DNA from: Solenopsis invicta | Taxonomy: Eukaryota > Arthropoda > Insecta > Hymenoptera > Formicidae | Assembly: GCF_016802725.1 (NCBI RefSeq) | Contig: NC_052671.1 | Location: 25,607,728 to 25,671,727, forward strand | Length of the DNA stretch: 64,000 nt | Reading direction: 5' to 3' | Part shown: positions 9,808 to 21,333 of the stretch, in pieces | Numbering within the stretch: the stretch's first letter is position 1 | How the letters are laid out: the number at the start of each line of letters is the position of its first letter | The notes under the pieces: model-generated | What the model was told of the DNA's origin: nothing | The model's database searches: none | Seen by the model: only the letters and a program-made list of their open reading frames with translations | Position numbers and translations under genes: made by a program

Positions 9808-12009
9808 ATGGAGCAATTTATAAAAAAAGATATTGTTGACATGCTTTTGAATAATAACAATGATATAGATTTTGTTATTAAGACTATTGTATTAAAGCAG
9901 GGCTTTAATATAGAAAATTTAAAGGTGATCAAGAACGTCATTTAAAAATGTCTATATCTACTGTAAGGACTAAATACAAGTAAAAATTTAAACACGTTGG
10001 CAAGAAAAAAGACAGATTTTACAAACAATTCGCCAATTGGCTAAATACAGAATTCAAAATTCCAGATTTCCGCAAAAAAGAAAAAATATCTACATCTTTA
10101 TCTTTAGTTGGTCGTCCACGTATTGAATTCAAAGCCAAGTCTGCTAGATCGCAACACCGAGAAGTATTAGAAATAAGTACTGAAACATAATCATGAAACT
10201 TTAAAGTTTGTAGCGGCAAATAGTTACGCTGCAAAACGTTCAGGTGAAAAAAATTTAAATGCAATTCTTAAGGAGATCTCAAAAAGTCCTACACGGCCAA
10301 AAACGTTCCGGAAAATGTTAAATACATTAGAAACAACAGTTATCAAAAAGAAATCTCCTGAAGAAGCGTTATCTTTCTTACTTGATAACTCCGTTTCAAA
10401 AAAATTGTATTCAGAGATGCGTCTGACAAGTAAGGCTAGTGGGGCAGATATTTGGCCGACATATAATACAATAAGAGAAGCTAAAAAAAAATGCAGACCA
10501 TCAGAAGAACACATTTCGATTTTTGATGATAAAGTTGAAATCTCTTTACAAGCTTTATTAAACCACACTGCTGCAAGAATCGTTGAATTGCAATTAGACG
10601 TTATACTGCATACTATAGAAATTACAAAGTGTCCCGAAATGGAAGCAGAATTAATATGTTTTTATGGTTTTGATGGAAGCAGTGGGCATTCCCCTTACAA
10701 TCAAAGTTTCAGAAATGCTGAAAAAAATACCAATATTGACGATGAAAATTTAATAGCTACTTCACTTATTCCACTTCGCCTTCGATTATTAAATGAAAGT
10801 AATAAAATGCTTTGGAATAATGAAATGTCTCGATCTCCACGATTTTGTCGTCCAAAAAAATTGCAGTATGTCCATGAAACAAAAGATGTAATTTTAACAG
10901 AAAAGCAAGCATTGGAAGATAAAATAAAAAATCTGCAATCATATGATGTTGAGTTAAAAAATGGTTGTGTAATACGGATACACTTCAACCTATCCACGTT
11001 AATTGATGGCAAAGTGCTTAATATCATTACTGGTACAAAATCAATGCAATCCTGTCCCATATGCCATGTAACACCAAAATTATTCAATATAATTTCAAAC
11101 ATAAAGGAAGAAAAATTTGTACCTATTATATTAAGACATCATTACAATACGGTATAAGTCCACTGCATGCTTGGATAAGGCTTCTTGAATTATGTTTACA
11201 TATTTCATATCGACTTCCTATTAAAAAAGGGCAAATAAGATCTTTAGATAAAAAAATATGTGCAGAACAAAAAGCCAAAATCCAAGCAATGCTTTGGGAG
11301 AAATTAAACGTCAAAGTTGACAAACCTAAACCAGAAGGATGTGGTAATAGCAATAATGGAAACACAGCTAGAAGAGCATTTAAAGATCCCGAGCTGTTTG
11401 CAAAATATCTCGGTCTCAACACAATTACTTAAAAATTTCAAAACTATTTTAGTTGCTTTATTGCGTTACTTTCCTATCAATGCGTCTCGTTTTAAAGAAT
11501 TTGGTATTGAGACTGCTGAATTATACATCAAATGCTATCCCTGGTATCCAATGTCAGTGACACTGCATAAAATTTTAGTGCATGGTAGTGAAATCGTGAG
11601 ATTCAGCATTTTGCCAGTAGGGATGCTAGCCGAAGAGGCATCTGAAGCGAGAAACAAATATTACAAGAGTGACCGACTACAGCACAGTAGAAAAATCAAT
11701 AGATCGGCAACCCTTGCGGATGTTTTTTATCGAGCAATGGATTCAACAGATCCTCTCGTTTCAAGCATAAATTTGAAATCAAGACTCCACAGTTACAAAC
11801 GTCTCAAGCTTCCTCCAGAAGTTATACATTTACTTGAGATTCCTGAACCTAGTCAGTTTATTTCTGAAGCCGGTCAAAATGATTTTGATCTTGAAATAAA
11901 TAAGAATTTTGATTTTAGTGAATATGATTCTGATTCTGAATCTGAATCTGAAGATGAATCAGAAAATATTCTTGATATAGAACTTACGGATGAGGAAAAA
12001 AATATATAA
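9808..12009 (+). pseudogene. Transib (RAG1-like) transposase, broken
   Basis: An ATG at 9808 opens M-E-Q-F-I-K-K-D, followed by a damaged N-terminal third with stops and frame changes (about 9923-10195). A long open stretch runs 10315-11157. It contains the first catalytic Asp in F-D-G-S-S-G, the R-F-C-R-P motif, the second Asp in L-I-D-G-K-V and a C-P-I-C pair. After a frameshift near 11131 the text continues with L-H-A-W-I-R, D-K-P-K-P and G-N-T-A-R-R, and after another near 11400-11430 with the S-V-T-L-H-K region and the catalytic Glu in A-E-E-A-S-E-A-R-N-K. Those D-D-E motifs and their order are those of Transib transposases, the family from which the RAG1 core arose. An acidic D/E/S-rich tail ends it at 12009. 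I found no convincing CACNGTG-type ends. Confidence 0.8.
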
Positions 12010-12229
12010 TTTAGTTTGTTTCGTGATAGGTAAGGGAACATCTTAAAACAAGCACTTCGATTTGTGAGAGGCGAGGGGACTCACGTGAAACAAGCATCCT
12101 GAAAGAATCTAAAATCGCAAATCTTTCGTGATAGACTCTAGAAATTACAATGTTGTAGGTTAGTCATAGGTGTAACATTTAATTTTCTAAACTTTTGAAT
12201 TGTAGTTAGCAGTATAAAAAGGCCGCCAT

Positions 12230-12612
12230 ATTAGGTCCGCCATTTTGAATTTAAAATTTTTGGTGTCAGATTCATTATAAATGACTTTAAAAACTCTTAA
12301 CTATCATGTTATAGAAAAGTCCGAATTCGCTTAAAACTTTAAAAATTACGTTTGCCATATAAATTTGCATATTACATCTGGCATTTTAAATGTTGTATCT
12401 TTGACATTGGATTCGTAATTAGAGACCTCGATAACACCTAAATAACAAGTTTCAAGCAAATCCAGTTGATTTTGATAATTTGATTTTGATAATTATCCAC
12501 CATTTTGTATCCGCCATTTTGTATTTTAAATATTTGACATCAAATTCGAAATCAGTGACCTCAAAAACCCCTAAATAGCAAATTTCAAGCAAATCCAGTT
12601 GATTTTGATAAT
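12230..12612. repeat. Degenerate tandem repeat with RCCATTTTG units (about 130 bp)
   Basis: Three imperfect units begin near 12236, 12379 and 12506. Each contains a GCCATTTT-like start, a TTTGACATCAnATTCG-like block, a GACCTC block and, in the last two, an identical stretch of about 30 bp around AAGCAAATCCAG. It lies between the Transib relic and the DUF4806 gene and has no coding potential. Confidence 0.65.
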
Positions 12613-12682
12613 TTTGTCTGCTACAAAGGAAAATATTAATCCTAATCTGCGCAAAATTTTTCAATAAAAATTCAGAAAAAAA

Positions 12683-13483
12683 ATGTCATCAGAAGATAAT
12701 GTTTCTGAAAAGACAAATGCAAAATCGAGTTTAGAAACACCAAGTACATCAAAGGACTATTATCACACGTATCAAGAGGACACATTTCATGAGATATCAC
12801 CATTTCCAATGCGCAATGTATGCCCATCGAAATTACGTAAAACAAGTCTAATTAGTTCTCATATATCAGCATCAATTGATTCTACACCCTGCTCATCTCG
12901 TCCATCAGGTAAAATAATTCTATTTTTTTAATATATTTTATTCCTTTAAATCGTTATAGCAACAATTTTCGTTGAATATTAAGTTTTAATTGTATTACAG
13001 ACAGTGTATTATCACATATATCTGAAGTGACCTTTGAAACAAAAACCCTTGGAAAGATGTATATGTTATATCAAGAAATGAGTAGTAAATTGGATGTGCT
13101 GATCATGAATCAATGCAGGTTAAATCGACATCTTCGTCCAAATGAAAGAAGAATAGTAAAGCCAACAGATCTTCCGGCACTACCATTAACAACAGAAGAA
13201 AAATTCGAAAAATATTTATCTAAAGATGACAACACAGGAGCGACTGTAAATGTTTTATTCCCTATTATACATGTATTTTTTATTTATCTTATTTCTTTTT
13301 AAATATTGATATTTCTACAGATTTGTTATATGAGTCAAATAATTGGACCTAAGGATAATACTAAGGAAGCAACGTATAAAGTACTGAAGAAACTTATTTC
13401 GAATATATTGGCATCCGAATTTACTTTGAAAGGTGGTACCAAAAAATGTTTTGACAAGCTGGCGTTGTATGAAGTTGTTCAAG
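12683..13483 (+). CDS. DUF4806-domain protein, three exons seen
   Basis: Exon 1 (12683-12908) starts at an ATG after an A-rich leader and encodes a Ser/Thr-rich N-terminus. Exon 2 (13001-13245) encodes a short coiled region (M-Y-M-L-Y-Q-E) then L-P-L-T-T-E-E-K-F-E, the beginning of DUF4806. Exon 3 (13321-13483) gives G-P-K-D-N-T-K-E-A-T and K-K-L-I-S-N-I-L-A, its conserved end. All boundaries are GT-AG (introns 12909-13000, 13246-13320) and all phases fit without a stop. DUF4806 proteins are abundant in insects, often as expanded or transposon-associated families; their role is unknown. The last coding bases are unclear: a GTAAAA donor at 13484 may lead to a further exon, otherwise a stop follows at 13492-13494. 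Confidence 0.7.
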
Positions 13484-13561
13484 GTAAAATCTAGTTATTG
13501 TAACATTTAAGAAATTATTCAAAATAATATTAACATAAATAAATATATATAAGTAGTATAG

Positions 13562-14330
13562 TAAGGCGGATTCTAACTCAGGGATCTGAGGGGGGCGCGG
13601 GGGCAGGAGGGGAATTTCACGACATGTCTTTGCCGTACTAACCGTGATGATGTCACGTGGGGGGAGTGGGAGGAACATTTCACGGCATGTATTTTGTCGT
13701 GCTAACTACACCTTGAAGGGAGGGGGTGATGCCACATGCCTACTCGCTCGCACGCCAATGTTCTTTTTGCCGTGCTAACTGCGTTTTGGAGGGGGGTAAT
13801 GTCACCTCGATTTGTGCGGGGGCAAGGGGAATTTCACGGCACGCGTCTGCCGTACAGATCGTGATGATGTCTCGTGGGGGGGAACGGGAGGAACATTTCA
13901 CGGCATGTATTTTGTCGTGCTAACCACGCCTTGAAGGGAGGGGGTGATGCCACCTCGCGGCGTTACCATAGATGATATCACTTAAGCACTGCGCTCTCAC
14001 TCCTTCCCTGTATGCCTTCTTGCTCGCACGCCAACGCTCTCGACCGTCGTCTTGGAGGAGGGGTGATGCCACCTCGCGATGCTAATCATAGCATAGGTGA
14101 TGGAAGCGCAAATGCGTTTTCTTTCTCACTCCCTCCCATATATTGCGCTCATCTTTGGTACAGCAGACGCTGCGATGTGGTGTGGCGATGCATCATCCTC
14201 CTTCCTATCCATACGCACGTTTTATTCTCGCTCGCTTGCTCATGCTCTCCCACGGCTTATCTTATACTACGCACGCCAATGTTCTCAATCGCACACATTC
14301 TTATTTCTAAGGTGTTCTCAGGAATGGAAG
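13562..14330. repeat. G-rich tandem repeat island (unit about 220 bp)
   Basis: Two long units, about 13590-13736 and 13815-13952, share GGAATTTCACG, GCCGTAC, GTGATGATGTC, GGGAGGAACATTTCACGGCATG and AGGGAGGGGGTGATGCCAC. Shorter partial units follow at 13778-13811 and 14050-14092. Base composition is sharply different from the surrounding AT-rich DNA. Open frames here are repeat artefacts. Confidence 0.7.
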
Positions 14331-14726
14331 AGAATAGGGAAAATAATAATAATAATTTGTTTGAATGTAATATATTTTTTTCATTTTATTTATTTTAAAA
14401 AGAATATATAAAAATGGTTTTATTAACATATTATTTATTAAAATTATTTATTTTATTTTTTACATACACGAATAATTAAATATTTAAAAATTATAAGAAA
14501 ATTGAAAAAATTATTAAAAAATAAGAGACTAAAAAATTATATAAAAAATTATATGAACAAATATATAAGATTTCGATAACACAAGAGATACATTTTATCA
14601 AGAGGTATGGCAGTGTCTCACACCAAGTGACCGTTGCATATTAAATACTTTATACTATTATATATAACATGATCGCACTATTGAACGTGTATCATACGTC
14701 TATTAAACTGATATCAAAGATCTATT

Positions 14727-15869
14727 TGTAACAACCAGTTTTTCTTGGATAGATATCGCGCACGGACGTAGCTCGTCGGGAATTCCAGGGCACGATCCGG
14801 GTTAAGAGAGAATTAGACTCGTGGGTTTGAACGTGTAAAATATGTACAAGTTTTATTGAGTGAAGGGACGAATACAATTGTCTTAAAGCTAGTATTTACA
14901 GAGGGTGCATCACTGCCGATACGTCGTCGGCCGTATCGCGCGCGGGGTGACGGCTATCTTGATCGCGGCGATCGTGAATACCGTCGGGCAACGGTTTCGG
15001 CGCAGGGAACGTCGTCGGCGCGGTTGCCACTTATTCACACGGCAGGTGCGTTGTTTACGCGGTCGGCGTTCTTGTCGGCGCGCCGGCGGCCTCGTGTTTT
15101 TCGGCCTTGCGAGGTCGCGTGCTCGGCTTTTCGCGGTCGTCAGCACGGTAGCGGGGCGCGGGGCGGCGCTCGGCCGAGCATCCCTTTAAATCCGCAGCTG
15201 GTATGTTGCGATCTCGCTCGCAGGCAGGATGCGACGGCTACGTCGAGTACGCTCGACGGAGGCAAAGACGCTTTACCCCGTTTTTCTGTAACCGCCGCGG
15301 TAGGATCGGATCGGTTTCGAGGAAAGCCGGTCGGGCAAGTACGCTTGCCTGAGCCCAAGACGCTTGAGCCCAGCTTCGGCGAGGAGAGACGGGTGCGAGA
15401 GTGGTAGCCGCCGAGAATGCTCGACAGAGGCCAAGACACTTGACCCCGGGACTACCTTAGGAGACTTCTGCGGAGACCTGATCGGCGGAATAACGGTCCG
15501 AACAGTCGGCGGAGAAGAAGCGCAGCATCTCGCTGCTCCGGCGCTTTTATACCCGCATCTCGAGACGTCGGGAACGTTCGGTGGCGGTTCGGTTCGTGTC
15601 GGAGCCAGCGTCCCCGCCGCTCGAGATCGGTTGCGTGGTGGGCGGACGGAGGCGAGTGAGCACGTCGCTAGCGCGTGCCGGTTTGGGGCCGGTGCGCGTG
15701 CGCGGCGCGTCACCGCGACGCGCGGATGCCTCGCTGTGCTCGCATTGGCGCGTTTGAAGTTGTTTATCGGCGCGTAGCGCCTCGTTTGACGCTCGGCGGA
15801 TGTTCGGCCGGCGTTTTGCGGACGATGACCGGTCCGTCGGGGGGGGTCGCGCGGAGGCGGTTTGTTACA
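14727..15869 (-). mobile_element. Solo LTR, 1143 bp, minus orientation
   Basis: GC-rich block with inverted ends TGTAACAA/TTGTTACA and a 4 bp target duplication TATT (14723-14726 and 15870-15873). Read on the minus strand it has a TATAAAAG box near 15543-15552 and an AATAAA signal near 14850, as expected for U3, a long R and U5. No internal gag/pol sequence adjoins it, so it is a solo LTR, probably Ty3/gypsy by its 4 bp duplication. Frames inside it are GC-composition artefacts. Confidence 0.75.
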
Positions 15870-15996
15870 TATTATACGTCTATGTCTACGTCTATCATAC
15901 GTACATCGTACGTCTATCATACTACTACATTGTACTACTGACATTTGAGTGTAGTACGTTAGACATATTGCTCCCAATCCCCTGCTAGCACACATA
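15870..15996. repeat. CGTCTATCATACG-type minisatellite
   Basis: Short reiterations of ACGTCTAT/CATACGT follow the solo LTR (15875-15945). The same motif occurs once before it near 14690, so the LTR inserted into or beside this simple repeat. Confidence 0.5.
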
Positions 15997-16537
15997 CCAC
16001 TGTGTCCAAAAAGTAAGGTAACATTGCATTTATTTCGAAAATTTTTTATTTATTCTTGCAAATCAATTTCGTCCCCTTCAAAATAATCCCCCCCTGATAT
16101 AATACACTTATTCCAACGGATTTTCCAATCTTCGAAACAGTTGTAATAATCGATTTCAGGAATGGCCTTTAGCTCCTTCTTCGCAGCGAAACGGTGTCCC
16201 CGGAGCGGCCGCTTGAGTTTGCTGAATAGCCAGAAGTCGCATGGAGCCAAATCAGGTGAATACGGTGATTGTGGAACGATATTAGTCGAGTTTTTGGTTA
16301 AAAAATCACGAATCACCGTTTCGAGTCGATAGAAGAGATTCAAGCCGCTGCGAAGAAGGGGCTAAAAGCCATTCCTGAAATCGATTATTACAACTGTTTC
16401 GAAGATTGGAAAATCCGTTGGAATAAGTGTATTATATCAGGGGGGGATTACTTTGAAGGGGACGAAATTGATTTGCAAGAATAAATAAAGAATTTTCGAA
16501 ATAAATGCAATGTCACCTTACTTTTTGGACACAGTAG
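15997..16537. mobile_element. Fold-back mariner derivative (two inverted 3' ends)
   Basis: A 541 bp element between TA dinucleotides (15995-15996, 16538-16539) with termini ACTGTGTCC...GGACACAGT. Both arms carry the same piece of transposase gene in opposite orientation. The left arm on the minus strand (16343 down to 16050) includes the third catalytic Asp in S-P-D-L-A-P-C-D and the C-terminus G-D-Y-F-E-G-D. The right arm on the plus strand (about 16340-16484) repeats the end from A-I-P-E-I-D-Y-Y to the stop. The arms are nearly identical over about 190 bp. Confidence 0.85.
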
Positions 16538-17379
16538 TATATATACTACACACACCACACATATATATACTCGTACACTACTCAAAAAAAAAATAGGGAA
16601 CACTTTCCAGACACCAAAAATTAGGCTATATTCAAATGACTGTAACTCGGTGAAAAATCATCGTAGATAAAAACTAAAAAAAGCATTTTGAAGCTTGAAG
16701 ATCGAGCTTTAACGTTCTACCAGCAGATTTTCAAAATTCTTTTAACTTCCTTGTCTTATGCAGTAAAAAAGTACACCTTGTTTTGTTCGTTAAAATTTCG
16801 TATTTTTGACACTTTGCAGATCGACCAACAAATTTTTTTCGAATAATTCAAGTAAAATTTCATAAACTACAACATTTTACCTACAAAATGCTTTTTTAAA
16901 AATTTCTCTACGATTTTTTTTAACCGAGTTACGCAACTTTGAAGCTAAACCTGCATTTTTTACAAATGATATACGTACTCCGTGAAAAATCATCGTAGAC
17001 AAAAAATCAAAAAACCATTTTAAAGCTCGAAGTTTCAGCTTTAACATGCTATTAACGGTTTTCAAAAATTTTCTCAATTTCTTAGTACTATGCCCCAAAA
17101 AGATACACTGTTTTTTCCTTAAAATAACGTATTTTTAACAGCCTGTAGCTCAATAAAAACATTTTTCTCGACAAATCCAATGCAAGTGCCTCAAAGTATG
17201 ACATTTTCTCTACAAAATGCTTTTTTTAAAATTTTTTCTACGATTTTTTTTGACCGAGTTACAAGACTTCGAAGATATACATGTTTACAGTACATTTTTC
17301 CAAAAAATGACGTCTACCGCCGATATTAGCATTACCCATTGTGCACTACGTGGAGGTTGCCGGTCGGATTTTTGTACAT

Positions 17380-17448
17380 CGTGTGTGTATGTGTGTGTGT
17401 GTGTGTGTGTGCGTTTGTGCGCGTGTGCGTGCGCGCGTGCGTGCGTGC

Positions 17449-17499
<51 letters not shown>

Positions 17500-17567
17500 A
17501 CAGCAGAGATAAGGAGCCCACAGTTCGTCACTTCTGCAGTATTTAACGACTCCAAACCTTCTTTACT

Positions 17568-17636
<69 letters not shown>

Positions 17637-17704
17637 ACAGCAGAGATAAGGAGCCCACAGTTCGTCACTTCTGCAGTATTTGACGACTCCAAACCCTCTT
17701 TACT

Positions 17705-17777
<73 letters not shown>

Positions 17778-17830
17778 ACAGCAGAGATAAGAACCCCGCA
17801 GTTTGTCACTTCTGCAGTATTTAATGACTC
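17380..17830. repeat. Three (GT)n modules of the left arm
   Basis: GT arrays at about 17385-17498, 17568-17637 and 17707-17777. Each is followed by the same linker (CACAGCAGAGATAAG, then a CTTCTGCAGTATTT block). The module of microsatellite plus linker has been amplified as a unit. Confidence 0.85.
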
Positions 17831-17899
17831 TAAACCCTCTGTGCTGTGTGTGTATGCGCTCGCGCGCATGAGAGTTCAATAGTGGGTATTTCCTCCTCT

Positions 17900-18277
17900 C
17901 TAATCAATTACTGCTTGCAAGCGTTTTCGCATATTTATACATCTTGCAATACAATCTTGCGGAATGTTGTGCCAAATTTCCGTTAAAATTTCTCCCAATT
18001 TTTCTAAATTTCGCAGCTGTTCCTTGCTACGCCTTAATCGTCGTTCCATTTCATCCCAAATGTGCTCGATTGGATTTAAGTCCGGGCTATTGGTGGGATG
18101 ATTTAACAGTCTAATTGCGTGTCGTTGAAAAAAACGTCGCGTTATATTCGCCGTATGAGGTCGAGCGTTGTCCTGCATGAAAATAAAGTTCCGACAGGTT
18201 CGATTTAATAGTAAAACGTGTGGTCGTAGAATATCGTTAATATAACGAACACACACGAAATACACGCCATTGAACAC
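17900..18277 (-). pseudogene. Tc1-like transposase, C-terminal fragment (DD34E)
   Basis: About 110 usable residues of a Tc1 transposase: M-Q-D-N-A-R-P-H with the second catalytic Asp, then N-S-P-D-L-N-P-I-E-H-I-W with the catalytic Glu. There are 34 residues between them, as in Tc1. The paired DNA-binding domain and first Asp are missing, replaced by the inverted-repeat arm, so the element cannot make a working enzyme. The apparent start overlaps the arm and is not a natural start. Confidence 0.85.
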
Positions 18278-18361
18278 TCATGCGCGCGCGCGCATACACA
18301 CACAGCAGAGAGGGTTTGGAGTCATTAAATACTGCAAAAGTGACAAACTGCGGGGTCCTTA

Positions 18362-18372
18362 TCTCTGCTGTG

Positions 18373-18427
<55 letters not shown>

Positions 18428-18494
18428 GTAAAGAGGGTTTGGAGTCGTTAAATAGTGCAGAAGTGATGAACTGTGGGCTCCTTATCTCTGCTGT

Positions 18495-18543
<49 letters not shown>

Positions 18544-18562
18544 ACACACACACACACACGAT
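18362..18562. repeat. Two (CA)n modules of the right arm
   Basis: CA arrays at about 18372-18418 and 18497-18560, inverse counterparts of the GT modules of the left arm, separated by the same linker in inverted orientation. Confidence 0.85.
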
Positions 18563-19368
18563 GTGCAAAAATCCGACTGGCAACCTCCACGTGGTGCACA
18601 TTGGGTAATGCTAATGTCGGCGGTAGACGTCATTTTGCGGAAAAATGTACTGTAAAAAATGTATATCTTCGAAGTCTTGTAACTCGGTCAAAAAAAATCG
18701 TAGAAAAAATTTTAAAAAAAGCATTTTGTAGAGAAAATATCATACTTTATGGCACTTGTATTGGATTTGTCGAGAAAAATTTTTTTATTGAGCTACAGGC
18801 TGTTAAAAATACGTTATTTTAAGGAAAAAACAGTGTATCTTTTTTGGAGCATAGTACTAAGAAATTGAGAAAATTTTTGAAAACCATTAATAGCATGTTA
18901 AAGCTGAAACTTCGAGCTTTAAAATGTTTTTTTGATTTTTTGTCTACGATAATTTTTCACGAAGTACGGATATCATTTGTAAAAAATGCAGGTTTAGCTT
19001 CAAAGTTGCGTAACTCGGTCAAAAAAAATCGTAGAGAAATTTTTAAAAAAGCATTTTGTAGGTAAAATGTTGCAGTTTATGAAATTTTACTTGAATTATT
19101 TGAAAAAAATTTGTTGGTCGATCTGCAAAGTGTCAAAAATACGAAATTTTAACGAACAAAACAAGGTGTACTTTTTTACTGCATAAGACAAGGAAGTTAA
19201 AAGAATTTTGAAAATCTGCTGGTAGAACGTTAAAGCTCGATCTTCAAGCTTCAAAATGCTTTTTTTATTTTTTATCTACGATGATTTTTCACCGAGTTAC
19301 AGTCATTTGATAATAGCCTAATTTTTGGTGTCTGGAAAGTGTTCCCTATTTTTTTTTTGAGTAGTGTA

Positions 19369-20534
19369 TATTATTACCATATTATTTTTTAAATAATATG
19401 CTTATAATATACAACATAACTATAACTATTAACAAATAGTTTTGAATAGTAATTACATTTATTTTAAATAGTAATTGAATAATAAAGTATTCATGTTTCC
19501 AATAGTATTTAATAATACTGTATCGTAATTTTATATATGATATTTCAATAATTCCTTTCTATATAAATCTAAATATAAGAAATACGTATATGAAGAAAAA
19601 GTTGCTATATTGTATTGTTACAATATTTATTATTATATATCTAATTAATACAGAAATTATTTAAGTAACTATTTAAACTATTAATACAAAATAAATGGAA
19701 AATAATTGCACGAAATTGTAAAATTTATATCACACTTTCAAGCATGTAGAATAATAAATCTTTTTATAATAACATTTACTTAATCTTGTTATTTTTATTC
19801 AATTTTTTTTTCTTATTTTGTTCTTGTAAAAAGTAATATTATTGTTATTATTATTTTGCAGATTACATGAATAAATATAGGCACTAAGATTTAGCTGCGA
19901 CCGAAAAAGGCTTTCTTACTATCATTGTGTTGTTACACTATCAGTCTAATAACATATTTGTAATTTTGCAGATTGTTTTAATTTTTTCAAAATGTGAATA
20001 TTAATTAAAGAAAGAAGTGGAAAATTTGACTTGAGATGGCTACCAGAAAGATAATTTGAAAGATAACTTGTCATCCGCATATATTCCAGGAGGGGAATCA
20101 AAATTGATTAAATAAGTTTAAAAGCTTTCGATAAGAAGAAGAAGAAGAAGAAGAAGAAAAGAAAAACAAGAAGAAGGCATTATGACTACAATCAACAATA
20201 TGATTACTCATATTATTTCTGTTATTCAATAATGTATTTTAACAATTGTTATTCATTTAGTAGCCCACTTTTAATATTGTTAATATATTAATACATAATA
20301 ATTGATAATTGTTATAAGGCATTTTTATTTTTAAGTTTTTCTAATTTTTTTGAAATATATTTTTAACATTAATTACACATATTTCTTTATTATTTTTGAA
20401 CTTGAGTTATCATACGAATGTACCTATACATACATTTGAATGCTTTTTTGTTATTTAACTTTTTATTCGTATATATATTTCGAATTATACAATAACATGG
20501 AATCAAAATAATACTGAAATAGTATTATCAAATT
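19369..20534. other. AT-rich intergenic stretch with a (GAA)n tract
   Basis: No gene, RNA or transposon end seen. It contains a short (GAA)n tract at about 20134-20157 and otherwise A/T-rich sequence. Confidence 0.6.
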
Positions 20535-20798
20535 GTCAATAAATTGAAAATTAAGGATTAATTAGAGTATATCGTAATTATTAATTTGCAAGTTTAAACA
20601 ATTTATTTTCTTCTAACAATGTAGAACATTTCATTTCCATTTAGAGTTTTTTTTAAATACATAATTACGTTACAAAGTATTTGTATCTGTGGAGGCAAAA
20701 CATTCTACATTGTTAGAAAGAAATAAATTGTTTAAACTTGCGCATTAATAACCGTAATATACTCTTAATAGTCCTTTCTTTATTGAATATAATAGAAT
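20535..20798. repeat. Hairpin-forming inverted repeat (MITE-like)
   Basis: Arms of about 95-100 bp (20535-20634 and 20703-20798) are inverted copies. The inner parts (AAGTTTAAACAATTTATT and TAACAATGTAGAA) match almost perfectly, the outer parts less well. Spacer about 68 bp. No coding potential. Confidence 0.65.
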
Positions 20799-21333
20799 TT
20801 TGTTAATATGATTTCTTAAACTAAATTTTTATTTAAAATTTTTTTTGATAAATCCATTAACATTTTAGATAGCACTGTATTTAGAAACATTACAGACATC
20901 ATTTTATATTTGTTGTTTAATGTTAAACAGGGACAAAATAATATTGCTAATGTTACGTCCCGACCGAGCGCGGTCGCGTTTCGGCGAAACTGGCTGTTTC
21001 GAAGCCTAAGCTTCGGGGGCTCCACAGCCCAGGAGCGGATCGCGTGGCCGGATTTACCGGCGGACGGGCCCGATTTTCCGCGACCGATGGCCTAGTGAGG
21101 GGAGTGTGAGGACGGATAATCGCAGCAGGTGGAGGCTCTTAATGGATGACACTGTGATTAATGGTATTACAATTTATTTAGGAGAGATACAGCGCGTGCA
21201 CAGAGTGGCGCGTAAGAGTGGAACATAGAAAATATGTAGATGGCGAAGACTAGAGAGAAAACAAGTCCCTAGCAGGATGGCGACGCAAATCTAAAGCCAC
21301 GTCTCGCAATTCCCAATAGGGAGTTTTGTAACT

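Larger units (their letters stand above)
16576..19366 (-). mobile_element. Tc1-type element with very long inverted repeats and GT arrays
   Basis: A 2791 bp element between TA dinucleotides (16574-16575, 19367-19368). The left end starts CACTACTC and the right end is its inverse. The arms match in inverted orientation for about 800 bp from each end, and further through GT/CA microsatellites to about 17881 (left) and 18269 (right). The left arm has three GT-array modules and the right arm two, which explains their unequal lengths. Only about 390 bp in the centre is unique; it carries the C-terminal part of a Tc1-like transposase. Confidence 0.85.

Noticed and set aside
13421..13678. Minus-strand ORF overlapping the DUF4806 exon
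   Set aside because: Crosses repeat and exon borders and shows no motif.
14856..15995. Overlapping Arg/Ala-rich ORFs on both strands
   Set aside because: They fall inside a GC-rich solo LTR; open frames follow from base composition and no motif is visible.
17217..18822. Several ORFs encoding long V-C or H-T repeats
   Set aside because: They are translations of GT/CA microsatellites within the inverted-repeat element.
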